Source: Microbulbifer marinus (GTDB lineage Bacteria; Pseudomonadota; Gammaproteobacteria; Pseudomonadales; Cellvibrionaceae). Taken from it: a DNA stretch of 64,000 bases. The notes under the pieces were generated by a model. That model ran no database searches and was not told the DNA's origin. It saw nothing but the letters and a program-made list of their open reading frames with translations. Position numbers and translations under genes: made by a program. The stretch lies in NCBI RefSeq assembly GCF_900107725.1, contig NZ_FNQO01000001.1:674458-738457 (forward strand), given 5' to 3'. Positions 8,601-15,961 of this stretch are shown piece by piece (the stretch's first letter is position 1; each line of letters begins with the position of its first letter).

Positions 8601-9202
8601 CTAGGCTAAATTAAAGTGACGCCAATTTCGCTTAGCGCACGCATGAGGCTTTCTCAGCGTCTCACGAGTGGGTTGCTTCTTCAGAGTCAATGTCTTTGCG
8701 AACAATTACAAATTATTCCACCCGCCTCTTATTAAGATTCGCTGTAAGCCGCTCTAAAGAAAACCCGAAAGGTCGATTTGGCTTGGTCGTTTCTTTTCAC
8801 GCCAAGAGATCTTCCAGCATTAACAACTGCAACATGCTTGCTGGCTTTTTGAGACAGGCGGGTTTCGTTACGAAACTTTGCAACGAATGGATTCCTCAAT
8901 TCACCGTTCAGAGTCATTTTTTGGCGCACATCTGATTCTAGGGGCAAAATTTCACTGTTCACTTTTTAACCATTACCTACCATTTTGATATGGCTATATT
9001 TTGACCACCCTCTAGGTCGACACTGGCCATAACCAAAAACCACGCCGCATCGGTAGCGCCTTAATTTGTGCGCGCGGGGACTTATTGTCCCAAAAAGCTG
9101 AGCGACGGGTTATTGGTGTGCATAGCGCACACGCGGTTTGTTGTTAATGAGGTTCATTGCAACTTAATGATTTACAGCGGCGATATGACGAGGAGTCCAC
9201 CG
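8601..9202. other. Gene-poor region upstream of the di-haem peroxidase gene
   Basis: No supported gene is present. A minus-strand frame (8732-8962) reads in a coding-like way (NGELRNPFVAKFRNETR) but has no convincing start or family. Base composition is lower in GC than the flanks, with AT-rich text near 8940-9000. The stretch probably mixes gene remnants with the promoter of the gene at 9203. Confidence 0.35.
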
Positions 9203-10882
9203 ATGGTAAGGTCGGAGCAACATAGACGGAAACTATTATTGCCAGCATCAGCGGCTCTGCTGACCATGGCAATTGGGGTAAATGCATTAGCGGAGGAGGA
9301 AGCCGTTCTCAGAGACCAGGCCCTGAAAGTACTGGGCAAGCACGTATTCTTTGATACAGCTCTATCAATGCCCAAGGGCAATCAGGCTTGTGTTTCCTGT
9401 CACGAGCCTTTCGCCGGTGGTACCAGCGGCTTTTCGGATGTTAACGAAACCACAGTCGCTGTTCCGGGAGCTACCGGGGGTATCGGCAACCGCAAGCCCC
9501 CCACTAACACCTATGCCAGCTTCTCGCCGCCATTCCAGCCTACGCCTAGCACGGAATGCGGCAGCGCTACTTCATTCTGTGGCGGCAACTTCTGGGATGG
9601 CCGCTCGCAAGGACACCCCCCGGTAACCGACGGCACCCAGCCGACGGCCACGGCTGCACCGCACCTTGGTGCTGAAGTTTTTTACGATATTGAAAACGCG
9701 GCCATTCTTGCGTTCGATCAATATCGAGGACCCACTTCAGACCAAGCCTTGAACCCGATGCCCAATCCTGTCGAGCAGAACATCTCGCGCGAAGACGTCT
9801 GCAAGACAGTGCAAGCATCGACCTACAGCCAGCTGTATGAGCTCGCCTGGGGACAGGAAATCAACTGCAGCTGGGAAACCGCGTACGGCACCGAATCCTA
9901 TTTTGACATCAGTTTCAAGCGGCTGATGCTGGCAGTCGGGGCATACCAACACTCCGACGATATCAACTCATTTACTTCCAAACGGGATATCGCGCTTAGG
10001 TCGGAATTGGCCTGCGATGGCGAGAGCTTTCCGGAGCATTACAACTCGTCATTTTGTAAGAAGCTTGAGAAGTCCGGCAAGGAGCCGGGTACATTCCCGT
10101 TGCTGCAACTCACAGACGAAGAAAATTTTGGTCATGACCTATTCTATGGTCTGAGCTTTACGCCCGGTCCGGGCGCTAACTGTTTTATCTGTCACAGCAA
10201 TGGCGGCTTTGGAGATGATGGAACGGAGCTCCTGCAGACATACAGTGACCACGGTTACCACAACATCGGTACGCCATTAAACCCGCAAATCCCCAACGGA
10301 CCAGACACTGGCCTCAATCGGCACACATCTACCCTTGATAGCGCCGACGGGTTTTTCAAAACACCGCCGATACGCAATGTTGCCAAGGGAGCTAAATCTA
10401 ACTTCACCAAGGCCTATACGCACAACGGCTACTTCAAGAGTGTGGAGACTATCGTCCACTTCTACAATACGCGGGACGCCAAGGTTCGGTGTGAAACGAT
10501 ACCGGAACTCGAAGGTGTCGAGCTTACAGCGGAAGTCGCTCTGGCCAATGACTGCTGGCCGGCACCCGAGTTTCCGGATACGGCTGCACCATTCATCATT
10601 GGCAACCTGGGATTGACTCAGGAAGAGGAAGCCGCGCTGGTAGCTTACATCAAGACATTGGAAGACCAGCACACGGCCAAAACGCCTGTTTTGGTAAAAG
10701 CCAAGTCGTTCAATGCAAGCCCCATCGTATATCTCTTCGCCTCTGAAAATTGGAGCAATGAGATCTGTGAACTGGGCGCCTCGGCCGATGGTGTACAGCC
10801 AGTCAGCGTAACGACACCAAAGAACTGTATCCAATTCAACGATTTGTTGGATGTGCTGGGTGAAAGTTACTGGCTTAAGTAA
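9203..10882 (+). CDS. Di-haem cytochrome c peroxidase / MauG-family protein
   Basis: This exported protein has two c-type haem sites, CVSCH (63-67) and CFICH (327-331), the arrangement of bacterial cytochrome c peroxidases and MauG-like enzymes that reduce peroxide or oxidise a partner protein in the periplasm. The ATG at 9203 (MVRSEQHRRKLLLP) has the SD gaggag eight bases upstream and begins a signal peptide ending near NALAEEE. The frame stays open to 9068, but that extension lacks a signal-like start. At 559 residues it is longer than classical CcpA (about 330), through extra loops rich in cysteine and proline, which fits the MauG-like branch better. A strong terminator follows, so the gene is probably monocistronic. 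Confidence 0.85.
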   Translation: MVRSEQHRRKLLLPASAALLTMAIGVNALAEEEAVLRDQALKVLGKHVFFDTALSMPKGNQACVSCHEPFAGGTSGFSDVNETTVAVPGATGGIGNRKPPTNTYASFSPPFQPTPSTECGSATSFCGGNFWDGRSQGHPPVTDGTQPTATAAPHLGAEVFYDIENAAILAFDQYRGPTSDQALNPMPNPVEQNISREDVCKTVQASTYSQLYELAWGQEINCSWETAYGTESYFDISFKRLMLAVGAYQHSDDINSFTSKRDIALRSELACDGESFPEHYNSSFCKKLEKSGKEPGTFPLLQLTDEENFGHDLFYGLSFTPGPGANCFICHSNGGFGDDGTELLQTYSDHGYHNIGTPLNPQIPNGPDTGLNRHTSTLDSADGFFKTPPIRNVAKGAKSNFTKAYTHNGYFKSVETIVHFYNTRDAKVRCETIPELEGVELTAEVALANDCWPAPEFPDTAAPFIIGNLGLTQEEEAALVAYIKTLEDQHTAKTPVLVKAKSFNASPIVYLFASENWSNEICELGASADGVQPVSVTTPKNCIQFNDLLDVLGESYWLK

Positions 10883-10925
10883 CGATAACCGGCCCGGCTC
10901 AAACCAGCCGTTTATCTAACCGAGG

Positions 10926-10961
10926 AGCTTCCCCCCGTGCCAAGCTGGGGGAAGCTTTTTT
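10926..10961 (+). terminator. Rho-independent terminator after the di-haem peroxidase gene
   Basis: The arms agcttccccc and gggggaagct form a perfect GC-rich stem with a short loop, followed by six T. It lies 44 bases after the stop codon at 10882. Confidence 0.9.
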
Positions 10962-11059
10962 GTAGCTAACTATCGATTAAGTTTTGTCACCCAAAATACG
11001 AGAATACCGTAGACGCGCTCCCCGCCGTACGCTTACATAGACACACGAGAGTGTTGGCA

Positions 11060-11106
11060 GTGATCATCAGCGTGGGGTGTGTGCGTTTATCCACGGTGAT
11101 GATCAC
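11060..11106. repeat. 16-bp inverted repeat
   Basis: Arms gtgatcatcagcgtgg (11060-11075) and ccacggtgatgatcac (11091-11106) are complementary at 15 of 16 positions, around a 15-base loop. It lies between the terminator at 10961 and the 3' end of the minus-strand gene at 11137. On the plus strand it is followed by ctttt. It could be a weak terminator, a protein-binding site or an element end. Confidence 0.6.
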
Positions 11107-11136
11107 CTTTTCCGGGAGGGAATCAAAGATTTTCGA

Positions 11137-11415
11137 TTACAGATGCTTCTGTAACTCGGCCAGGTTCAGCGTCGGAGTTATCCAAATCTCCGCGTTTAGT
11201 GTCGAAAAGAACGCCTCATTGTATTCCACCAACTTGTCTTGCTTCATCTCCTCAAAGACGAATATCGCGGCCCGCTTGCCCTCGCGCAGGTGGAAAAAGG
11301 CGGCCTCCGGCTTGGCGGCATCAATAAACCTATTCAGCGCGGCAGACATAGACTTGTCGACAACACTGGCATTACCTTTCTCGACAGGAATCAGGACTTC
11401 CATAAACAGGCGCAC
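11137..11415 (-). CDS. Small conserved-type hypothetical protein (92 aa)
   Basis: The family was not named. The protein is soluble, with an alpha/beta pattern: a strand MEVLIPVEKG, a helical middle, IFVFEEM, and a C-terminal strand-helix WITPTLNLAELQKHL. This suggests a ferredoxin-like or dimeric alpha-beta barrel fold. The start is a GTG at 11415 with the SD gagggg eight bases upstream. An ATG four codons in is less well placed. A degraded copy of its 3' end lies at 8041-8096 next to a degraded copy of the divergent VTT gene, so this gene and the VTT locus have been linked since before the duplication. Confidence 0.65.
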   Translation of the reverse strand: MRLFMEVLIPVEKGNASVVDKSMSAALNRFIDAAKPEAAFFHLREGKRAAIFVFEEMKQDKLVEYNEAFFSTLNAEIWITPTLNLAELQKHL

Positions 11416-11678
11416 AGGTATTTCCCCTCAGAAATTGGAGTTCGTGTCTCAAACCATAGGCCTCCGTATATTTTTCGGTGCAGAGTTTTCCGACAATTAC
11501 CAAGCAGTTCCGCGGCACGCCAGCTCTGAAGGCTAAATGATGCGGTTCTCACGGACTTTCTGGTTAGCACAATTTGTAATTAGAAAGTGTGTCTTGTGGA
11601 TCCAGGCGGCGATGATGCGGTCGGCAGGTCTAAGCGGACGCATTTCCCCACATCCGTGGTGATTGGCTAGTCTATAGA

Positions 11679-12434
11679 GTGGCGGCGGAGAAAACTCGTG
11701 GCACAGCGGTGCTCCAGAGCGAATCTATGGCGGTAAGGTATTCCCCTGTTCTGTTCCTTGTCGGATGCATCCTGGTTGTATCTGTCGCCGTCGGCCTGCT
11801 GTTCTATTTCGACCTGGATGAACGGATCATCGAGTTATTGCAGTGGATGGAAGCGCGTGGTTGGAAAGCCACGCTGTGGTTTATTCTGGTTATTGCGCTC
11901 GCCATAGTGGTACTGGCACCGGGGGTGATATTCACCATGGGTGCCGGATTCGTATTTGGCGTCGTCAAGGGCACGCTACTGGTGGTCGCCGGCACGGTAC
12001 TTGGCGCCACAATCGCCTTCCTGATCGCTCGATACCTGTTTGGCGAGCGGCCGTCGCGCTGGATCATGTCACATATCAAGCCGCCCACAATAGGCGAAGT
12101 CATCCGCAAGGAGGGCTGGCGCATGATCATGCTGACACGTCTCGTGCCGCTGTTCCCGTTCAAGCTGTCGAACTATTTCTTTGGACTGACGCCGGTCCGT
12201 CTGCGAGACTTCGTTATCGGCAACGCAATAGGGATTGTTCCAATAACGTTGCACAACGTCTATATAGGTTCCATTGCCGCAGATCTCACTACCCTCGGCC
12301 AACTCGACGAGCGCACGCCGGTACAGTGGACGTTTTACGGTATAGGCTTCGTGCTGGCGGTTATTGCGGTGATCGGGCTGACACGCATGGCGCGCCGAGC
12401 GCTGAAGAAAAAAATAGAGAGCGAGGATTTGTGA
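11679..12434 (+). CDS. TVP38/TMEM64 (VTT-domain) membrane protein
   Basis: This is an integral inner-membrane protein of the VTT/DedA-like superfamily, members of which act as lipid scramblases or flippases. It shows an N-terminal membrane helix, a glycine-rich re-entrant segment (GAGFVFGVVKG), and the diagnostic RLVPLFPFKLSNYFFGLTP loop, with further membrane spans before a basic tail (RRALKKKIESEDL). The length of 251 residues is normal. The GTG at 11679 is one possible start. The ATG at 11727 (MAVRYSP) is equally plausible, and neither has a strong SD. It is the first gene of a four-gene operon, its stop overlapping the next start (tgatg at 12432-12436). A decayed partial copy exists at 8209-8400. 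Confidence 0.85.
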   Translation: MAAEKTRGTAVLQSESMAVRYSPVLFLVGCILVVSVAVGLLFYFDLDERIIELLQWMEARGWKATLWFILVIALAIVVLAPGVIFTMGAGFVFGVVKGTLLVVAGTVLGATIAFLIARYLFGERPSRWIMSHIKPPTIGEVIRKEGWRMIMLTRLVPLFPFKLSNYFFGLTPVRLRDFVIGNAIGIVPITLHNVYIGSIAADLTTLGQLDERTPVQWTFYGIGFVLAVIAVIGLTRMARRALKKKIESEDL

Positions 12435-14674
12435 TGCCCTGGATGAAATGGCTCCCCTGGCGTTTCTTCGTACGCAGGTTTGCCACCGCGCACGGCTTCC
12501 TCGACCCGTTGACGCTGATGGCGAGGCTGCAACGTTTCGCGGAGCCCTCGGAGGTCAGCGAACCGATCGAGTTGTTGCGCGCAGGCGCGCTCTTCCACGC
12601 GCGTGCACTCATCAACAGTAAAGTGATCCAGCACAACCTGGACTGGGTCTGGCCCTACTGGATCGATCGTCAGTTCGATCCGCGCGATGAATCCTTTATT
12701 CCCCGCGCATTTTCCATCACCCACTGCAACCTGAGCCATCGCAACTGGACCGCGGTAGGCCTGCCGGACTGCGAGGAGATGCCGGTGGTGGATCCGCGCG
12801 GTCTACTGACGCCGCACTACGACGGCTGGTCTATTGACGCCTGGGTGGTGAATGACAGCGGTGAACAACTACTGCCATCAAAGTTGCCGAACTGTGAGCA
12901 GCGACTCGAACTTGATGAAAATATTGCCGTTGTAACCGAGTCCTCACAGATCGGACTCAAGCTGCATAATTGCGCGCGGGTAGAAATAGACAGCGGCGGC
13001 GCACACTGCCTGCTCGATTTAAAGGCGGAAAGCACTGAGGGCGGCTGGCTGGTGGTTGCCTTACGGCCGTGTAATCCGGAGGGAGTCAGTTTTGTACACA
13101 AGGTGCGCCTGGACGAAAACCGCCGCCGTTGGGTGATCGAAGACAAACTGACGGTGGATTTCGAGCAACCGGTGGACAAGCATCTGGCCTCGGATTATCG
13201 CCACGGAGATATCTATTTACATTTGCAGGACGAAGGCGGCCGCACCCATGGCGAGTGCGAGGTGGGCATGGCCTCGGCGGCAGCGCTGTTTCGGATTGAA
13301 AACGGACAACCGCTACATGTCGGCGTCAGGATTCCACTGCACGCAGACAAGCACAAGAGCAAGCACGTCCAGACCTGGCCCGACAGCCTGCAGCACCACT
13401 GTGCCATGTCGGTACCGGACAAGCAGTTCCAGTTTCTCTACGACGCTGCCATCCGCACACTGGTGTTGCACTCCCCCAAGGATGTCTACCCCGGCCCCTA
13501 CACCTACAAGCGCTTCTGGTTCCGCGACGCCGCCTTTATGATCCAATCGCTGCTGCAGGCGGGCCTGGTCGATCGCGCCGAGCGCGCCCTGGATCAGTTC
13601 CCGCACCGGCAGAAACGCAATGGATTCTTTCATTCACAGGACGGCGAGTGGGACTCCAATGGCGAGGCACTGTGGATATTCGATCTCTACTGCCAGCTGA
13701 CAAATCGGCCGCTCAAAGCCGCATGGCGCGAGCCGGTATTAAAAGGTGCCAGTTGGATTTCCGACAAGCGCCTGCCGAAGGACGGCAGCCGCTGTGGCGG
13801 CCTGCTGCCAGCGGGCTTCAGCGCCGAGCACCTGGGCCCGAATGACTGCTACTACTGGGATGATTTCTGGGGTGTCGCAGGATTGCATGCTGCCACCGCC
13901 ATCTGCGAGCGGGAGGGATTGGAGAACGACGCCCACCTGTTCAACGCCCAGGCCCGGGATTTCCAGCAAACCATCGACGAGAGCTTGGCCGCGGCGATGG
14001 AACGACTGGGCAGGCCGGCAATGCCCGCGTCACCGAACCGGCGCCTGGATGCCGGAGCCATCGGCTCTATCGCCGCCGGCTACCCGCTGCAACTGTACCC
14101 GCCTAACGATGCGCGCCTGACGGATCTCGCCAATTTCCTGATCGACAACTGCTTCGTCAGCGGCGGCTTCTTCCAGGACATGATCCACTCGGGTATCAAC
14201 GCCTACCTGACGCTGCACATTGCGCAGGTATTGCTGCGCGCCGGCGATCCACGCTGTGTGGACCTGATGCGCTGTGTCGCCCGACTCGCTTCACCCACCG
14301 GCCAGTGGCCCGAGGCCATTCACCCGCACTCGCTTGGCGGCTGTATGGGCGACGGCCAACACGCCTGGGCCGCTGCCGAGTGGGTGACCATGCAGCGCAA
14401 TTGCTTCGTGCGTGAGGAAGACGATACGCTGGTGCTGGCGTCGGGGCTGCCACCGGAATGGCTGACCAACGAGGCGGCGGAGGAGCCAATCCGTTTCGGC
14501 CCGGCCCTGACGCGCTTCGGCAAGATCACGTTGGAAATCCACCCCGGCGCCAGCCCGCGTATCTCATGGGTAGCGGAGTGGTATCGGGGCGCGCCGCCGA
14601 TCGAAGTTCGCGCACTCGGCTTTAAAGCGGTCAGTGCAGCACCGGAAGTCAATCATGTGGAGCTCAACGCCTAG
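12434..14674 (+). CDS. Six-hairpin glycosidase-like protein
   Basis: This 746-residue protein resembles the amylo-alpha-1,6-glucosidase / trehalase-like (alpha/alpha)6 toroid group. An N-terminal beta-rich domain (about 1-340) is followed by helical-hairpin repeats. Telling segments are FWFRDAAFMIQSLLQAG (about 360), EWDSNGEALWIFDLYC (about 405) and SPTGQWPEAIHPHSLGG (about 621), where acidic residues could be catalytic. No signal peptide is visible, so it probably acts in the cytoplasm. The ATG overlaps the VTT stop by one base and has gcgagg upstream. A longer open frame reaching back to 11843 is only a shadow of the VTT gene. Its stop shares a base with the glycosyltransferase start. Whether it hydrolyses a sugar bond or acts as a phosphorylase is not decided by the sequence. 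Confidence 0.7.
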   Translation: MPWMKWLPWRFFVRRFATAHGFLDPLTLMARLQRFAEPSEVSEPIELLRAGALFHARALINSKVIQHNLDWVWPYWIDRQFDPRDESFIPRAFSITHCNLSHRNWTAVGLPDCEEMPVVDPRGLLTPHYDGWSIDAWVVNDSGEQLLPSKLPNCEQRLELDENIAVVTESSQIGLKLHNCARVEIDSGGAHCLLDLKAESTEGGWLVVALRPCNPEGVSFVHKVRLDENRRRWVIEDKLTVDFEQPVDKHLASDYRHGDIYLHLQDEGGRTHGECEVGMASAAALFRIENGQPLHVGVRIPLHADKHKSKHVQTWPDSLQHHCAMSVPDKQFQFLYDAAIRTLVLHSPKDVYPGPYTYKRFWFRDAAFMIQSLLQAGLVDRAERALDQFPHRQKRNGFFHSQDGEWDSNGEALWIFDLYCQLTNRPLKAAWREPVLKGASWISDKRLPKDGSRCGGLLPAGFSAEHLGPNDCYYWDDFWGVAGLHAATAICEREGLENDAHLFNAQARDFQQTIDESLAAAMERLGRPAMPASPNRRLDAGAIGSIAAGYPLQLYPPNDARLTDLANFLIDNCFVSGGFFQDMIHSGINAYLTLHIAQVLLRAGDPRCVDLMRCVARLASPTGQWPEAIHPHSLGGCMGDGQHAWAAAEWVTMQRNCFVREEDDTLVLASGLPPEWLTNEAAEEPIRFGPALTRFGKITLEIHPGASPRISWVAEWYRGAPPIEVRALGFKAVSAAPEVNHVELNA

Positions 14675-15948
14675 TGAACATCGTCATGCTCACCAACACT
14701 TACCTGCCGCACGTTGGTGGCGTGGCGCGCTCGGTCTCCGCCTTCTGTGAGGAATACCGCAAGCGCGGACACAACGTTCTTGTCGTCGCGCCGGAATTTG
14801 CCGAGAAGGTGGCCGATGAAAAGGACGTGGTGCGCATTCACGCGATCCAGAACTTCAATGGCAGCGACTTTTCTGTGGCCCTGCCCTTTTCCGGGGACCT
14901 GAGCGAACGCCTGGACACGTTCCGGCCTGATATAGTCCATGCGCACCATCCCTTCCTACTCGGCATGACCGCACTGCGTGTGGCGCGCGAACGCGAGCTG
15001 CCGCTGGTCTTCACGCATCACACGCTGTACGAGCGTTACACCCACTATGTTCCGGCAGATTCCCAGGCGCTGAAACGCTTCGTGATCGAGCTGGCCACCC
15101 GCTACGCGAACCTGGCAAGCCTGGTGTTTGCGCCCAGCCAGAGCATCGCCGAGTTGCTGCGCGAGCGCGGCGTCAAATCGCCGATCGCCGAGGTGCCAAC
15201 AGGCGTGCAGCTGGAACAATTCAGTGGCGGCGACGGCGGCAAGATGCGCGAACAACTCGGCATACCTAAAGATGCCTATGTTGTCGGGCACCTTGGCAGA
15301 CTCGCGCTGGAAAAAAACCTGAACTTCCTCGCCGCGGCAGTGGCAGAATTTATGCTGGCGCACAGCGACGTGCATTTCCTACTGGTGGGCAGTGGTCCGC
15401 TCACGGAACAACTGCAACAGCTGTTTGCCAGCCGCGGGCTGGCCGAGCGCCTGCATATGCCCGGCACCATGCAAGGCGAAGCGCAGCGCGATGCCTACAC
15501 GGCGATGGATGCCTTCGCATTCGCTTCCACCAGCGAAACCCAGGGCATGGTACTGACTGAAGCGATGGCCGCCGGTGTGCCGGTCATCGCGCTGGATGCC
15601 AACGGCAGCCGCGAAGTAGTGCGCGACGGCATTAACGGCCGGCTGATCATGCATGAGGATCAGGGTGAATTTATCGCCGCAATGAAATCACTGTACGCGC
15701 TTTCCGCAGAACAGCGCCATAAATTGTCGCGAGCCGCCCTGGACACCGCGCAGGACTTTTCCATGGAAAACTGCGCCAAACGCGCGCTGGACCTGTATGC
15801 CCCACTGCTGAAGCAAAACTGGCCGCTGGATGATTCCCTGTACGCCCAATGGATGCGCCTGCGCAACCTGATCGGCGCACAATGGGAAATCCTCGAAGGT
15901 GTCACCGGCGCCGCCGGAGCCGCCCTGACACCTCCTCCGCAACGATAA
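14674..15948 (+). CDS. GT4-family glycosyltransferase
   Basis: This retaining GT-B glycosyltransferase has 424 residues. The N-terminus NTYLPHVGGVARSV and HAHHPFLLG are typical of the GT4 branch that contains diacylglycerol glucosyl- and mannosyltransferases. The nucleotide-sugar domain has GRLALEKNLNFL (about 208) and the E-x7-E-type loop SETQGMVLTEAMAAG (about 288-302). The start is a GTG at 14674 that overlaps the previous stop by one base, pointing to translational coupling. No membrane span is visible, as in peripheral lipid glycosyltransferases. The acceptor is unknown. A lipid acceptor is an inference from the family branch and from the VTT gene in the operon. Confidence 0.85.
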   Translation: MNIVMLTNTYLPHVGGVARSVSAFCEEYRKRGHNVLVVAPEFAEKVADEKDVVRIHAIQNFNGSDFSVALPFSGDLSERLDTFRPDIVHAHHPFLLGMTALRVARERELPLVFTHHTLYERYTHYVPADSQALKRFVIELATRYANLASLVFAPSQSIAELLRERGVKSPIAEVPTGVQLEQFSGGDGGKMREQLGIPKDAYVVGHLGRLALEKNLNFLAAAVAEFMLAHSDVHFLLVGSGPLTEQLQQLFASRGLAERLHMPGTMQGEAQRDAYTAMDAFAFASTSETQGMVLTEAMAAGVPVIALDANGSREVVRDGINGRLIMHEDQGEFIAAMKSLYALSAEQRHKLSRAALDTAQDFSMENCAKRALDLYAPLLKQNWPLDDSLYAQWMRLRNLIGAQWEILEGVTGAAGAALTPPPQR

Positions 15949-15961
15949 AAGGCTCACCGCG

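Noticed and set aside
11843..12433. Long open frame joined to the glycosidase-like gene at its 5' side
   Set aside because: It is the shadow of the VTT gene in another frame. Composition is unlike a protein and the true ATG at 12434 overlaps the VTT stop.
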